From Paracoccaceae bacterium (GTDB lineage: Bacteria; Pseudomonadota; Alphaproteobacteria; Rhodobacterales; Rhodobacteraceae), in the NCBI GenBank assembly GCA_027486345.1, contig JAIXPH010000057.1, forward strand, positions 1 to 42,903: 42,903 bases of DNA. Reading direction: 5' to 3'. The notes below the pieces were generated by a model. It did no database searches, was not told the origin of the DNA, and was given only the letters and a program-made list of their open reading frames with translations. This document shows, one piece after another, positions 26,276-35,740 of the stretch. Each line of letters opens with the position of its first letter. Position 1 is the first letter of the stretch. Position numbers and translations under genes: made by a program.

Positions 26276-26863
26276 TCAGTGCAGCGACTGGGTGAAGTCC
26301 ATCGCCACCACTTGATGCGCGCACTCTGCCTCGATCACCGGGCCCATGCCCTTCATCTTGACGCCGACCCGGTCGCACCAGCGCGGCCAGGTCGCCGCCA
26401 GCAGGGTCAAGCAATGGGTCGCCCCCAAGGACCGTGCGGCATTGCCCAACTCCAGGATCAATCGCGCATGAACGGCCCGGCGCTGTGCCGCGGGCACGTC
26501 ATGCGCCACGAACAGCCGCGAGCTTTCCCAGATGTGATCGGCCTGCGGGGCCTCTTCATACAGCAGGTCAGACGGGATGGTTTCCAGCAGCCCCCGCTGC
26601 GCGTCCCGGATCATGTAGCTGTAGATGCCACAGCGCGTGGTCGTGGGCGTCAGACGGTTGCCGGCCAGAACACGGCCCAGTTCATCATGCACCACCACCC
26701 AGCGGCTGGCGGGCGTGTCGTACTGGTCGTATTCCATGCCCATCGCCTCGGGCAGGTTCCACTTGTTGTGGACGATGAAAAGTTCGCGCCTTGCGCGAAG
26801 CATGTTTGCAAACAACTCGCCATGGTTGTGCAGGTTGGCAAAAGAAAGAGTCGTGGTCTGCAT
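26276..26863 (-). CDS. Acyl-homoserine-lactone synthase (LuxI family)
   Basis: A 195-residue autoinducer synthase that makes an acyl-homoserine lactone from S-adenosylmethionine and an acyl carrier. The family's invariant residues are present: Arg25, Phe29, Trp35, Asp46, Asp49, Arg70, Glu113 and Arg116. The spacing from Arg70 to Glu113 is longer than in LuxI, a common variation. GGAGG stands five bases before the ATG. It is downstream of the luxR-type gene with a 56-bp gap on the same strand, the usual receptor-synthase pair. The acyl chain length cannot be read from the sequence. Confidence 0.93.
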   Translation of the reverse strand: MQTTTLSFANLHNHGELFANMLRARRELFIVHNKWNLPEAMGMEYDQYDTPASRWVVVHDELGRVLAGNRLTPTTTRCGIYSYMIRDAQRGLLETIPSDLLYEEAPQADHIWESSRLFVAHDVPAAQRRAVHARLILELGNAARSLGATHCLTLLAATWPRWCDRVGVKMKGMGPVIEAECAHQVVAMDFTQSLH

Positions 26864-26919
26864 GGCAGCCTCCGTTGATTGGTGGGTCTAGCGTGCCTTG
26901 CAGAAGGAAGGGCGCGGGA

Positions 26920-27531
26920 TCAGATCAGGCGATAATCCTTGGCCCGCTGAATCGCCTCTGCCGTCGTTCTTGCCATCAGACGGATGCGGGCGGAGGTGAT
27001 CCGCGCCTTTAACGCACTTTCAGAGATGCCAAGCTTTTCGGCAGCGGCGGCGTGACGGTCACCCCCCGCAATGCACCTGAGGGCCTCGATCTGCGCTTTG
27101 GTCAACTCTTCCGGCGGTTCGGTCATGTCATGAATCCGCAGGATGATGGCCTGCAAATCCGCAACCTCGGCATCCGAGAACTCACGGTCGGAACGGGCAA
27201 ATGAGGCAATCGTACGCGACTTGATCGGGCCACAGGCGATGGTGACACCATAATTCAGGTCGAATTTCCGGGCTTCGCTGAACAGGCCGAAAGGATCGGG
27301 AAGTTGGGCGTCGCTCCACCGGATCGAACCCGTGCGGGAAAACCCCCAAGCCACGGTCGGGTCGCGCAGGACGAACCCCATCTCGGTGTAGTGATCCAGC
27401 CATGCCTGATTGTAGGTCTGAAAGGTGAACAAGGGCGAGGTGAAGCGGATGTGCAACGCCACGAAATACCCCGCCGGTGCCAGCACCGACAGGTTGTGCA
27501 GTTCAATATCCAGACCCAACCGTACAGACAT
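26920..27531 (-). CDS. LuxR-family autoinducer-binding transcriptional regulator
   Basis: A 203-residue quorum-sensing receptor. The N-terminal autoinducer-binding domain has Trp44, Tyr48, Asp57, Pro58 and Trp72. These have exactly the relative spacing of Trp57, Tyr61, Asp70, Pro71 and Trp85 in TraR. The C-terminal LuxR HTH spans about 143-203 (LTKAQIEALRCIAGG then LGISESALKARI). It is about 30 residues shorter than TraR/LuxR, missing the first helices. An in-frame TAA lies nine bases before the ATG, so no longer form exists at this locus. No good ribosome binding site is seen; a GGAGG is 24 bases upstream. It precedes luxI, probably as an operon. Confidence 0.9.
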   Translation of the reverse strand: MSVRLGLDIELHNLSVLAPAGYFVALHIRFTSPLFTFQTYNQAWLDHYTEMGFVLRDPTVAWGFSRTGSIRWSDAQLPDPFGLFSEARKFDLNYGVTIACGPIKSRTIASFARSDREFSDAEVADLQAIILRIHDMTEPPEELTKAQIEALRCIAGGDRHAAAAEKLGISESALKARITSARIRLMARTTAEAIQRAKDYRLI

Positions 27532-27653
27532 GTCTTTTTAGCCAGTGAGCGATTCCCTCCTGACTGTAAAGCGCGCTGCGCTGCGTCTCCACCCCTGCCG
27601 TGCGAAACCTGCAACTTAAACGCGACGTTTTCACGGCAATGCGCGCAAAAGCG

Positions 27654-27683
27654 AAAGGCCCGCCCCCAAGGGGACGGGCCTTT
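27654..27683 (-). terminator. Rho-independent terminator after rplQ
   Basis: A 9-bp stem (27654-27662 with 27675-27683) continues inward with four more G-C pairs. On the minus strand it is followed by CGCTTTTG. It lies 34 bp past rplQ and ends the ribosomal protein cluster. Confidence 0.8.
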
Positions 27684-27716
27684 GCACCCAGACTGACGCG
27701 CGTGGCGTCAAAGGGA

Positions 27717-28136
27717 TCAATCTTCGGCGGCTTCTTCCGCTTCGGTCCGGGCGCGGTCAGCGGCGCCCTTGGCCGACGGGTCACGGTCAACGAATTCGAT
27801 GATGGCCATCGGGGCCATGTCGCCGAAGCGGAAACCGGCCTTCAGTACGCGGATGTAGCCACCGGCGCGGTTCTGGTAGCGCGGGCCGAGGATGGCGAAC
27901 AGACGCTCCAGATGACGGTCTTCTTTCAGCTGTGCACCAGCCTGACGGCGGGCATGCAGATCGCCACGCTTGGCCAACGTGATCAGCTTTTCAACGATCG
28001 GACGCAGTTCCTTGGCCTTGGGCAGGGTGGTTTTGATCTGTTCGTGTTCGATCAGCGAACCGGCCATGTTGGCGAACATCGCTTTGCGGTGTTCGTGGGT
28101 CCGGTTCAGTTTGCGGTAGCCGCTCGAGTGACGCAT
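27717..28136 (-). CDS. rplQ: 50S ribosomal protein L17
   Basis: A 139-residue large-subunit protein near the exit tunnel. The N-terminus [20 protein letters not shown] is typical of bacterial L17, and an acidic Ala/Glu-rich tail of about 20 residues follows the conserved domain, common in alphaproteobacteria. It is the last gene of the alpha group. It follows rpoA after 135 bp and a strong hairpin, so its level may be set apart from rpoA. Confidence 0.97.
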   Translation of the reverse strand: MRHSSGYRKLNRTHEHRKAMFANMAGSLIEHEQIKTTLPKAKELRPIVEKLITLAKRGDLHARRQAGAQLKEDRHLERLFAILGPRYQNRAGGYIRVLKAGFRFGDMAPMAIIEFVDRDPSAKGAADRARTEAEEAAED

Positions 28137-28240
28137 GGAAGTCTCCTATCGCGTGTTTTGCTTTGTGTTGCCGAACTTGCGTGAGCCCGACGTCGTTGGG
28201 GCGGAATTGCCCATGATTTCCCCGGCAGTCCAGGCATTTG

Positions 28241-28266
28241 TGCGGGGCGCCTAGCGACGCCCCGCA
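28241..28266 (-). terminator. Hairpin between rpoA and rplQ
   Basis: A perfect 9-bp GC-rich stem (28241-28249 with 28258-28266) with an 8-nt loop sits 5 bp after the rpoA stop. The following minus-strand bases are CAAATGCC, without a T-tract. It may be an attenuator or a processing and stability element. Confidence 0.5.
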
Positions 28267-28271
28267 AAAGA

Positions 28272-29288
28272 TCAGAACTGGTCCTCGAAGCGCTTGGCCA
28301 GATCTTCGATGTTCTCTGGCGGCCAGTCTTCCACTTCCATCCCCAGATGCAGGCCCATGCCCGACAGCACTTCCTTGATTTCGTTCAAGGACTTGCGGCC
28401 GAAGTTCGGGGTGCGCAGCATCTCGGCTTCGGTTTTCTGGATCAGATCGCCGATGTAGACGATGTTGTCGTTCTTCAGGCAGTTGGCCGAACGGACCGAA
28501 AGTTCCAGCTCGTCCACCTTCTTCAGCAGCAGCGGGTTGAATTCCAGACCCGCGTCCACTTCGCCCAGCTTGGCCGATTCCGGTTCGTCGAAGTTGACGA
28601 AGATCGACAGCTGGTCCTGCAGGATGCGCGCAGCATAGGCCACGGCGTCCTCGGGCGTCAGCGCGCCGTTGGTTTCCACCTTCATCGTCAGCTTGTCATA
28701 GTCCAGCACCTGACCTTCGCGAGTCGGGGTGACTTCGTAGCTGACTTTCTTGACCGGCGAGAAGATCGCGTCGATGGCGATCAGACCGATCGGCGCATCT
28801 TCGGGCTTGTTCTTGTCAGCGGCGACATAGCCTTTGCCGGTGTTCACGGTCAGTTCCATGAACACGTCAGCGCCGTCGTCCAGATGGCAGATCACGTGGT
28901 CCTTGTTCAGAACCTCGATGCCATTGGATTCCGAAATGTCGCCAGCGGTCACGACGCCCGGGCCCTTGGCCGAGATCGACAGACGCTTGGGACCTTCGAC
29001 TTCCATCTTCAGGCTGACACCCTTGAGGTTCAGCACGATGTCGGTCACGTCTTCACGCACACCCGCCACCGAAGAGAACTCATGCAGGACGTTGTCGATC
29101 TGCACGCTGGTGATCGCCCCGCCTTGCAGCGAAGACATGAGCACGCGGCGCAGCGCGTTGCCCAGCGTCAGGCCGAAGCCACGCTCCAGCGGTTCCGCGA
29201 TGACCGTGGCGACCCGCGCGGGGTCAGCACCGGGCTTCACGACCAACTGGGTCGGCTTGATGATTTCCTGCCAGTTCTTGTGGATCAT
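28272..29288 (-). CDS. rpoA: DNA-directed RNA polymerase subunit alpha
   Basis: A 338-residue alpha subunit that nucleates RNA polymerase assembly. The N-terminal dimerisation domain covers about 1-235 ([18 protein letters not shown] near 37-54). The C-terminal domain (about 250-320, [14 protein letters not shown] then [14 protein letters not shown]) binds UP elements and activators. GGAGG precedes the ATG at 29286-29288. It sits after rpsK, with rpsD absent from between, as in other alphaproteobacteria. A terminator-like hairpin separates it from rpsK. Confidence 0.98.
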   Translation of the reverse strand: MIHKNWQEIIKPTQLVVKPGADPARVATVIAEPLERGFGLTLGNALRRVLMSSLQGGAITSVQIDNVLHEFSSVAGVREDVTDIVLNLKGVSLKMEVEGPKRLSISAKGPGVVTAGDISESNGIEVLNKDHVICHLDDGADVFMELTVNTGKGYVAADKNKPEDAPIGLIAIDAIFSPVKKVSYEVTPTREGQVLDYDKLTMKVETNGALTPEDAVAYAARILQDQLSIFVNFDEPESAKLGEVDAGLEFNPLLLKKVDELELSVRSANCLKNDNIVYIGDLIQKTEAEMLRTPNFGRKSLNEIKEVLSGMGLHLGMEVEDWPPENIEDLAKRFEDQF

Positions 29289-29360
29289 GCTTTCGCCTCC
29301 ATACCTGTCCGCTGCCCATGTCCAGTTAGCTGCAGACGCCCGAGGATCAGAAATACGTAA

Positions 29361-29389
29361 ATCGGGCCGCGCCAAAGGCACGGCCCGAT
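29361..29389 (-). terminator. Terminator-like hairpin between rpsK and rpoA
   Basis: A perfect 9-bp stem (29361-29369 with 29381-29389), with an inner GCC/GGC helix, starts 15 bp after the rpsK stop. On the minus strand it is followed by TTACGTATTTC, a modest T-rich tail. No strong promoter is visible before rpoA, so partial readthrough is expected. Confidence 0.6.
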
Positions 29390-29403
29390 CCTATGCAAAC
29401 GCG

Positions 29404-29802
29404 TCAGACGCGGCGACGCTTCGGCGGACGGCAGCCGTTGTGGGCCAACGGGGTCACGTCACGGATCGAAGTGATGTTGAAGCCGACCGCAGCCAGCGCG
29501 CGCAGCGCCGATTCACGGCCCGAACCCGGACCCTGCACTTCGACTTCCAGCGATTTCACGCCATGTTCCTGCGCCTTGCGGCCCGCATCTTCAGCGGCCA
29601 TCTGGGCGGCATAGGGCGTCGATTTGCGCGAGCCCTTGAAGCCCATGGTGCCAGCGGACGACCACGAGATGGCGTTGCCCTGCACGTCGGAGATCAGGAT
29701 CTTGGTGTTGTTGAAGGAGGAATTCACATGCGCCACACCGGTGGCGATGTTCTTGCGTTCCTTCTTCTTCGTACGGGCGGCAGATTTGGTATCGCGTGCC
29801 AT
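29404..29802 (-). CDS. rpsK: 30S ribosomal protein S11
   Basis: A 132-residue platform protein of the small subunit that helps form the mRNA exit region. [14 protein letters not shown] and the C-terminal [18 protein letters not shown] are family signatures. It follows rpsM by 15 bases in the same operon. Confidence 0.97.
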   Translation of the reverse strand: MARDTKSAARTKKKERKNIATGVAHVNSSFNNTKILISDVQGNAISWSSAGTMGFKGSRKSTPYAAQMAAEDAGRKAQEHGVKSLEVEVQGPGSGRESALRALAAVGFNITSIRDVTPLAHNGCRPPKRRRV

Positions 29803-29817
29803 TGTTCTGCGCTCCCC

Positions 29818-30186
29818 TTATTTCTTCTTGCCGGCGATGGCTTTGGCCGGGCCCTTGCGGGTACGTGCGTTCGTGTGCGTGCGCTGGCCGCGGACCGGAA
29901 GGCCCTTGCGGTGGCGCAGACCACGGTAGCAGCCAAGGTCCATCAGACGCTTGATGTTCATCGACACTTCACGACGCAGGTCGCCTTCAACCGTGAAGTT
30001 GGCGTCGATGTGTTCGCGGATGGCGAGCACTTCGGCGTCAGTCAGTTGGTTGACGCGACGGGCGCGGTCGATGTTCAACGCCGAGCAGATCAGTTCCGCA
30101 GTATGCGCACCGATCCCGGTGATGTAGGTGAGGGCAATCGGTACCCGTTTTTGGGTCGGGATGTTAACGCCAGCAATACGTGCCAC
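29818..30186 (-). CDS. rpsM: 30S ribosomal protein S13 (GTG start)
   Basis: A 122-residue head protein contacting the P-site tRNA and bridging to L5. [14 protein letters not shown] and the Gly/Arg region [20 protein letters not shown] are diagnostic. The start codon is GTG (30184-30186), preceded by AAAAGGA. The 179-bp leader after adk contains two GC-rich stems, 30336-30355 and 30243-30257, that might regulate it; neither is followed by a T-tract. Confidence 0.96.
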   Translation of the reverse strand: MARIAGVNIPTQKRVPIALTYITGIGAHTAELICSALNIDRARRVNQLTDAEVLAIREHIDANFTVEGDLRREVSMNIKRLMDLGCYRGLRHRKGLPVRGQRTHTNARTRKGPAKAIAGKKK

Positions 30187-30365
30187 GCGTGGTTCCTTTT
30201 CGTTGCGGTTCCGTGATGCCAGAACCTTTTTTCACAACTTGACGGCCCGAGGGGCCGCCGATTCGATCTGACCGGGAAAGCATCAAATTGACCCGGACGA
30301 TTCCCTTGCGGGACGCCGTGCTGTATGGGCTTTTCCCCGGCCCGTCAAGGCCGGGAAGCCGTAAC

Positions 30366-31016
30366 TCAGTTTTTGTCAAGCACCTTGGCGATGGCGGCAC
30401 CGACGGCATCCATCTCTGCCAGACCGTTGACATCGGACAGCAGGCCCTTGGCGTAATAGTAACCGATGAGGGGCGAGGTCTTCTTGTAATACTCCATGAG
30501 GCGCTGCTTGAGCGCATCCTCATTGTCATCCGCCCGGCGGCGCAGATCATGAGAGCCGCACTGGTCGCAGGTCCCGGCCACTTTGGTCGGCTTGGTGCTG
30601 TCGTGATAGACTTCGCCACATTGGCCGCAGGTGAAACGGCCGGTGATGCGCGCCACAAGCGCGGCATCGTCGACCCGCATCTCGATCACAGCGTCAAGGC
30701 GCTGGCCGGTCTTCTCCATCAACCGGCCCAAGGCATCCGCCTGCGGCAGGGTGCGGGGGAAACCGTCGAAGATGAAGCCGCCACCGGCATTGCCGGTAAT
30801 CTTTTCCTCGATCAGGCCGATCACGATGTCATCGGTGACCAACTGCCCTTTTGCCATGACCTCGGCCACGCGGTTGCCCATCTCGGTGCCGCTGGTCTTG
30901 GCCTCGCGCAGCATGTCCCCGGTGGAAAGCTGAACCATGCCGCGCCCGTCCACCAGACGCTTGGCCTGCGTGCCTTTTCCGGCCCCGGGCGGGCCCAGAA
31001 GGATGATATTGACCAT
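30366..31016 (-). CDS. adk: Adenylate kinase (zinc-lid type)
   Basis: A 216-residue kinase interconverting ATP, AMP and ADP. The P-loop is GPPGAGKG (9-16). The AMP-binding region includes STGDMLR and FDGFPRT. The long LID carries a four-cysteine zinc site: Cys130, Cys133, Cys150 and Cys153. It lies 18 bp after secY and before rpsM, the usual alphaproteobacterial place. Confidence 0.97.
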   Translation of the reverse strand: MVNIILLGPPGAGKGTQAKRLVDGRGMVQLSTGDMLREAKTSGTEMGNRVAEVMAKGQLVTDDIVIGLIEEKITGNAGGGFIFDGFPRTLPQADALGRLMEKTGQRLDAVIEMRVDDAALVARITGRFTCGQCGEVYHDSTKPTKVAGTCDQCGSHDLRRRADDNEDALKQRLMEYYKKTSPLIGYYYAKGLLSDVNGLAEMDAVGAAIAKVLDKN

Positions 31017-31034
31017 TGCCCCCTGCCCTTCCGT

Positions 31035-32396
31035 TCAGCGCCGTGCCGGCGGACGCGGTGCGCCGGTGCGCTTCTTGCCGCGCAGGTTCGATTTCTCGAT
31101 CAGGCCTTCATATTGGTGGGCCAACAGATGCGACTGGATCTGGTTGATCGTGTCCATCGTCACCGACACCACGATCAGCACCGAGGTGCCGCCGAAGTAG
31201 AAGGGGATGCCGACATTGGCGATCAGGATCTCCGGCAACAGACAGACCGCCGCCAGATAGGCCGCACCCAGCACAAGAATCCGGTTCACGACATATTCCA
31301 GATATTCTTCGGTCTTCTTGCCGGGCCGGATGCCGGGAATCGATCCGCTCTGGTTCTTGAGGTTGTCGGCGACATCCTCGACCTTGAAGGCAACGTTGAA
31401 GGTGTAGAAGTAGGCAAAGAACACGATCATCGCCGTCATCGCCACAAGGTGCAGCGGCTGACCATAGCCGAGATAAGCCAGGATCGTCGCCATGACACCC
31501 GTGCCTTGCGACCCGGTGAAGGTGCCCACGGTCGAGGGAAGCAGCAGCAGCGACGAGGCGAAGATCGCCGGAATCACGCCCGCCGGGTTGACCTTGACCG
31601 GCAGATGCGACGAACCGCCGTCATAGACCTTCATGCCGACCTGACGCTTGGGATAGAGGATGTGGATCTTGCGCAGCGCGCGTTCCATGAACACGACGAA
31701 GGCGATCACCAGCACGACCATCACAAGGATGCCAAGGATCATCGGAGTCGAGATCTGACCCGAGCGGCCCTGTTCGAAGAACTGCGCCAAGGCCATCGGA
31801 ATTTCCGCGACGATCCCAACGAAGATGATCAGCGAGGTGCCGTTGCCGATCCCGCGCGCGGTGATCTGCTCGCCCAGCCACATCAGGAACATCGTGCCGC
31901 CGACCAGCGTGATCACACAGGACAGCTTGAAGAACAGGCCCGGATCATGCGCCAGATTGCCTGCCTCGATCGACACCGAAATGCCCCAGGCCTGGAAGAT
32001 GGCCAGCGCCACCGTGGCGTAGCGGGTATATTGGTTGATCTTGCGGCGGCCCTGCTCGCCCTCTTTCTTCAACTGTTCCAACGAGGGAACCATCGAAGAC
32101 AAGAGCTGCACGATGATCGAGGCCGAGATATAGGGCATGATCCCCAGCGCGAAGATGCCCATCCGGCTGACTGCACCGCCGGTGAAGAGGTTGAGCATAC
32201 CGCCCAAGCCCTGCCCCGCGTTCGTCATGAAATCGCGCAGCGCCGCAGCGTCGATCCCCGGCACGGGGATGTAGGTGCCAAGGCGGTAAACCATCAGGAG
32301 GCCGATGGTGAAGAAGATGCGTTGCCGAAGCTCGGTCGCCTTGCCCAAGGCGCCCCAGCTCAGGTTCGCCGCCATTTGCTCCGCAGCAGATGCCAT
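31035..32396 (-). CDS. secY: Preprotein translocase subunit SecY
   Basis: A 453-residue, ten-helix channel of the Sec translocon, which exports unfolded proteins and inserts membrane proteins with SecE and SecG. YIPVPGID (plug region), GIMPYISASIIVQLL (helix 2) and the basic cytoplasmic loops are visible. I start at the ATG at 32394-32396 (MASAAEQM); upstream codons do not match SecY. It is 105 bp after rplO. Confidence 0.97.
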   Translation of the reverse strand: MASAAEQMAANLSWGALGKATELRQRIFFTIGLLMVYRLGTYIPVPGIDAAALRDFMTNAGQGLGGMLNLFTGGAVSRMGIFALGIMPYISASIIVQLLSSMVPSLEQLKKEGEQGRRKINQYTRYATVALAIFQAWGISVSIEAGNLAHDPGLFFKLSCVITLVGGTMFLMWLGEQITARGIGNGTSLIIFVGIVAEIPMALAQFFEQGRSGQISTPMILGILVMVVLVIAFVVFMERALRKIHILYPKRQVGMKVYDGGSSHLPVKVNPAGVIPAIFASSLLLLPSTVGTFTGSQGTGVMATILAYLGYGQPLHLVAMTAMIVFFAYFYTFNVAFKVEDVADNLKNQSGSIPGIRPGKKTEEYLEYVVNRILVLGAAYLAAVCLLPEILIANVGIPFYFGGTSVLIVVSVTMDTINQIQSHLLAHQYEGLIEKSNLRGKKRTGAPRPPARR

Positions 32397-32501
32397 TGCC
32401 CAGACTCTTTCATGTGGAAACGCCGCCAGACCGTTTTCCGGGTCCGACGGCGCGGGAAAACTTTGGCTTGATGTAAGCGGTCTGACGACCGCCCACAACC
32501 T

Positions 32502-32978
32502 TTATTCAGCCGCAGCAGCCGGAGCGGTGACGTTCAGCGTGCCGCCAGCCTTGGCAACCGCTTCAACCGCGGCCGCCGAAGCGCCGGTGACCGTCAGCGT
32601 GATCTTCGAGGTGATCTCACCCTTGGCAAGAACGCGGATGCCGTCACGCTTGCGCGCGGTCAGACCAGCCGCCACCAGCGCGTCTTCGGTGATCTCGGCC
32701 GAGATGTCCAGCTTGCCGGCGGCAATGAACTTCTCGATCAGGCCGAGGTTGACGACAGCGAATTCCAGACGGTTCGGCTTGTTGAAGCCGCGCTTCGGCA
32801 GGCGGCGATACAGCGGCATCTGACCGCCTTCGTAGCCGCCGATGGCGACGCCCGAACGCGATTTCTGACCCTTGATCCCGCGACCAGCGGTCTTGCCCTT
32901 GCCCGAGCCCGGACCACGCGCCACGCGCTTTTGCTTCTTGGCGGCACCGGGATTGTCGTGCAGTTCATTCAATTTCAT
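32502..32978 (-). CDS. rplO: 50S ribosomal protein L15
   Basis: A 158-residue late-assembly protein of the large subunit. [19 protein letters not shown] and the Gly-rich [13 protein letters not shown] are typical. AAGGAG precedes the ATG at 32976-32978. It follows rpmD by 223 bp, unusually far. A terminator and a promoter-like sequence lie between, so it probably heads a separate rplO-secY-adk unit. Confidence 0.97.
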   Translation of the reverse strand: MKLNELHDNPGAAKKQKRVARGPGSGKGKTAGRGIKGQKSRSGVAIGGYEGGQMPLYRRLPKRGFNKPNRLEFAVVNLGLIEKFIAAGKLDISAEITEDALVAAGLTARKRDGIRVLAKGEITSKITLTVTGASAAAVEAVAKAGGTLNVTAPAAAAE

Positions 32979-33071
32979 GTCGCATACTCCTTGGCCGGAA
33001 TACCCATCCTGCGACGGATGAAGGGCAACGCGGCGTTTCTTGTTGATTCCCTGGCGCGTGGCCACCGGGGG

Positions 33072-33100
33072 CGTATAGAGCGACTCACCCGGAGGGGCAA
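33072..33100 (-). promoter_or_regulatory. Predicted promoter of the rplO-secY unit
   Basis: On the minus strand TTGCCC (33095-33100) is followed after 17 bp by TATACG (33072-33077). It lies between the rpmD terminator and rplO, about 94 bp before the start codon. It closely resembles the rpmC-side promoter at 37617-37645. Confidence 0.55.
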
Positions 33101-33132
33101 GTCGGAACACGGGGGCTTTGCACCCTCCCCCG

Positions 33133-33165
33133 AAAACGAAACGCCCCGCTTTTCAGCGGGGCGTT
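33133..33165 (-). terminator. Rho-independent terminator after rpmD
   Basis: A perfect 11-bp stem (33140-33150 with 33155-33165) with a GAAA tetraloop on the minus strand is followed by TTCGTTTTC. It ends transcription 37 bp after rpmD, inside what is normally one spc operon. Confidence 0.85.
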
Positions 33166-33201
33166 AGACGCTTGACGCGGCCCGAAAGCCGCAATCCGCG
33201 A

Positions 33202-33396
33202 TCAGCCGCGCTCTTCGATGATTTCCACCAAGTGGCGGATCGAGCGGACCATGCCGCGAACCGAAGGAGTGTCTTCCAGTTCACGCGTGCGGTTCATCTT
33301 GTTCAGGCCAAGACCCTTGAGGGTCGCGGTCTGGATGGCCGGACGGCGGGCGGCCGAGGCCACCTGCTTGACGACGATGGTTTTCTTCACGGTCAT
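33202..33396 (-). CDS. rpmD: 50S ribosomal protein L30
   Basis: A 64-residue protein with the L30 core [21 protein letters not shown] split by normal family spacing. It is three bases after rpsE and is the last gene before a strong terminator. Confidence 0.96.
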   Translation of the reverse strand: MTVKKTIVVKQVASAARRPAIQTATLKGLGLNKMNRTRELEDTPSVRGMVRSIRHLVEIIEERG

Positions 33397-33399
33397 CTA

Positions 33400-33975
33400 T
33401 CAGCCCTCCACAGCAGCTTCGGCTTCGGGCTTGCGCAGGATGTCCGCAACCTTCTTGCCGCGACGCGACGCGACCTGACGGGGCGAGGTTTCCTGCTTCA
33501 GACCGTCGATGGTCGCGCGGATCATGTTGTAGGGGTTGGTCGAGCCGATGGATTTGGCAACGACGTCCTGCAGACCCAGCATTTCGAACACGGCGCGCAT
33601 CGGACCACCGGCGATGATCCCGGTACCGGCAACAGCCGTGCGCATCACGACTTTACCGGCGCCATGACGGCCTTCCATGTCGTGGTGCAGGGTACGCGAG
33701 TCCTTCAGCGGCACGCGGATCAGCGAACGCTTGGCCTGTTCGGTGGCCTTGCGGATCGCTTCCGGCACTTCTTTCGCCTTGCCCTTGCCGAAGCCGACGC
33801 GACCACGCTGGTCACCGACAACGACGAGTGCAGCGAAGCCAAAGCGCTTACCACCCTTGACGGTTTTCGACACGCGGTTGATCGCGACCAGACGGTCGGC
33901 GAATTCCGGGGTTTCTTCCGGGCGGTTGTCACGACGGTCGTCGCGGCGCTCCCGGCGATTTTCACGTTCTGCCAT
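33400..33975 (-). CDS. rpsE: 30S ribosomal protein S5
   Basis: A 191-residue small-subunit protein important for decoding fidelity and mRNA helicase activity. A basic [13 protein letters not shown]-terminus precedes the dsRNA-binding-like domain ([13 protein letters not shown]) and the C-terminal domain ([12 protein letters not shown]). AAGGA stands before the ATG at 33973-33975. The 116-bp gap from rplR carries a 7-bp stem (34032-34038 with 34045-34051) without a T-tract. Confidence 0.97.
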   Translation of the reverse strand: MAERENRRERRDDRRDNRPEETPEFADRLVAINRVSKTVKGGKRFGFAALVVVGDQRGRVGFGKGKAKEVPEAIRKATEQAKRSLIRVPLKDSRTLHHDMEGRHGAGKVVMRTAVAGTGIIAGGPMRAVFEMLGLQDVVAKSIGSTNPYNMIRATIDGLKQETSPRQVASRRGKKVADILRKPEAEAAVEG

Positions 33976-34091
33976 GAGGCATTCCTTGCAATGGTGGCGC
34001 ACGCTTTGCGCCAGTATCAGCCAATCCTGGTGGGTGCCACGCAGGGCACCCCCGGATTATCGGGGCGGCGCGTAAGCACCGCCCACCGGGA

Positions 34092-34451
34092 TCAGAACTT
34101 CAGACCACCTTCACGGGCAGCATCGGCCAAAGCCTTGATCTTGCCGTGGAAGATGAAGCCGCCGCGGTCGAAGTAGCAGGTTTCGACGCCCGCTGCCTTG
34201 GCCCGTTCCGCAATCGCAGCGCCGATCTTGGCCGCAGCCTCGACGTTGTTCTTGCCGACGACGCCCAGTTCCTTCTCGAGCGACGAAGCGGATGCGACAG
34301 TCACACCCTTCACGTCGTCGATCAGCTGGACGCTGATGTTCTTGGAAGAGCGGTGCACCGACAGACGCAAGCGCCCGTTGGACATCGCCTTGATCTTGTT
34401 CCGAACGCGCAGGCGGCGCTTGAGGAACAGCTCTCTTTTCGTGTTCGCCAT
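34092..34451 (-). CDS. rplR: 50S ribosomal protein L18
   Basis: A 119-residue 5S rRNA-binding protein of the central protuberance. [19 protein letters not shown] and the C-terminal [20 protein letters not shown], both typical, are present. It is 11 bp after rplF. Confidence 0.97.
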   Translation of the reverse strand: MANTKRELFLKRRLRVRNKIKAMSNGRLRLSVHRSSKNISVQLIDDVKGVTVASASSLEKELGVVGKNNVEAAAKIGAAIAERAKAAGVETCYFDRGGFIFHGKIKALADAAREGGLKF

Positions 34452-34462
34452 TTTCGCGCCCC

Positions 34463-34996
34463 TTACTTCTTCTTGCCTTCCTTGCGGAAGATGAACTCAC
34501 CCTTGTAGCGGATGCCCTTGCCCTTGTAGGGCTCCGGACGCCGCCATTCGCGGATGTTCGCGGCGACTTGGCCGACCAGTTGCTGGTCGATGCCTTCCAC
34601 CACGATTTCGGTCTGCTTCGGGGACGTGACGGTCACGCCCTGCGGCACATCGAAGTTCACTTCATGCGAGTAGCCCAAGGACAGTTTCAGGACGTTGCCC
34701 GCGACAGCAGCGCGGTAACCCACGCCCTGGATCTCAAGCTCTTTCTTGAAGCCGGTGGTCACGCCTTCCACAAGGTTGGCGACCATCGAGCGGACCATGC
34801 CCCACTGTTGGCGGGCGCGCTTGGACGTGCCACGCGGCGTCACCGAAACGGTGGTGCCGTCGATGGTGATCGTCACATCGTCCCCAGCGGTAAAGTTCCG
34901 GGCGCCTTTCGGGCCCTTCACTTCGATGGTCTGACCGGACACCGAGGCGCTGACGCCTTTGGGCAGTTCGACGGGTTTCTTGCCGATACGAGACAT
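34463..34996 (-). CDS. rplF: 50S ribosomal protein L6
   Basis: A 177-residue protein near the GTPase-associated centre, made of two similar domains. It starts [15 protein letters not shown]. The C-terminal signature [13 protein letters not shown] is complete. It lies 10 bp after rpsH; earlier in-frame codons overlap rpsH and are not L6-like. Confidence 0.97.
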   Translation of the reverse strand: MSRIGKKPVELPKGVSASVSGQTIEVKGPKGARNFTAGDDVTITIDGTTVSVTPRGTSKRARQQWGMVRSMVANLVEGVTTGFKKELEIQGVGYRAAVAGNVLKLSLGYSHEVNFDVPQGVTVTSPKQTEIVVEGIDQQLVGQVAANIREWRRPEPYKGKGIRYKGEFIFRKEGKKK

Positions 34997-35006
34997 TCCA
35001 CCCTCC

Positions 35007-35405
35007 TCAGAACACGGTGCAAAGCACTTCGCCGCCAACATTGGCCGCGCGTGCATTTGCATCAGACATGACGCCTTTCGGCGTCGAGACGATGGAAACA
35101 CCAAGTCCGTTCCGGACGGTCGGGATTTCCTTCACGCTCATGTACACGCGACGACCCGGTTTGGACACGCGCTTGATTTCGCGGATGACCGGGGTGCCTT
35201 CGTAGTACTTGAGCGAGATAACGAGTTCACCTTGACCGTTGTCGGTCGCGTTCTTCTCGTAGCCACGGATGTAGCCTTCGTCCGCCAGCACGTCCAACAC
35301 CCAGGCGCGCAGCTTGGAAGCCGGCGAGGTGACGGTGGACTTGCCGCGCAGTTGCGCGTTGCGGATGCGGGTCAGCATATCGCCGAGGGGATCGTTCATC
35401 GACAT
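35007..35405 (-). CDS. rpsH: 30S ribosomal protein S8
   Basis: A 132-residue central-domain primary rRNA binder. In E. coli it also represses the spc operon by binding the rplE leader. [17 protein letters not shown] and the C-terminal [13 protein letters not shown] are diagnostic. It follows rpsN by 12 bases. Confidence 0.97.
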   Translation of the reverse strand: MSMNDPLGDMLTRIRNAQLRGKSTVTSPASKLRAWVLDVLADEGYIRGYEKNATDNGQGELVISLKYYEGTPVIREIKRVSKPGRRVYMSVKEIPTVRNGLGVSIVSTPKGVMSDANARAANVGGEVLCTVF

Positions 35406-35417
35406 GATCTGACCTCC

Positions 35418-35723
35418 TTACCAGCTCGACTTCACCATGCCGGGAATCTGACCGAAGGAGGCCAGTTCGCGCAGCATGATCCGCGAGAGTTTGAGCTTAC
35501 GGTAGTAAGCATGGGGACGGCCCGTCAGCTGGCAGCGGTTGTGCAGCCGGGTGGCGGACGAGTTGCGGGGCAGTTCGGCCAGTTTCAGCGTCGCCTTGAA
35601 GCGCTCTTCGACGGGCTTGGACTGGTCTTCGATCACCGCTTTGAGTGCTGCGCGCTTGGTGGCGTGCTTTGCCACCAGAGCCTGCCGCTTCACTTCGCGG
35701 TTCACCATGGATTTTTTTGCCAT
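35418..35723 (-). CDS. rpsN: 30S ribosomal protein S14 (long, zinc-free form)
   Basis: A 101-residue S14 of the long C-minus type, which lacks the CxxC-CxxC zinc site found in short forms. [20 protein letters not shown] is the family signature. It sits 17 bp after rplE. Confidence 0.96.
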   Translation of the reverse strand: MAKKSMVNREVKRQALVAKHATKRAALKAVIEDQSKPVEERFKATLKLAELPRNSSATRLHNRCQLTGRPHAYYRKLKLSRIMLRELASFGQIPGMVKSSW

Positions 35724-35740
35724 ATCTGGGTTCCTCGCGA

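Noticed and set aside
27532-27653. lux box upstream of luxR
   Set aside because: No 18-20 bp dyad resembling a lux box was found; the GCGCAGCGC-like repeats look like GC bias.
32433-32461. Terminator between rplO and secY
   Set aside because: Only a 7-bp A/T-rich stem with a 15-nt loop is seen, and no T-tract follows on the minus strand.
30288-32471. A 727-codon plus-strand open frame across adk and secY
   Set aside because: It is antisense to two certain genes, rich in His, Arg and Gln as expected for a GC-rich shadow frame, and shows no domain.
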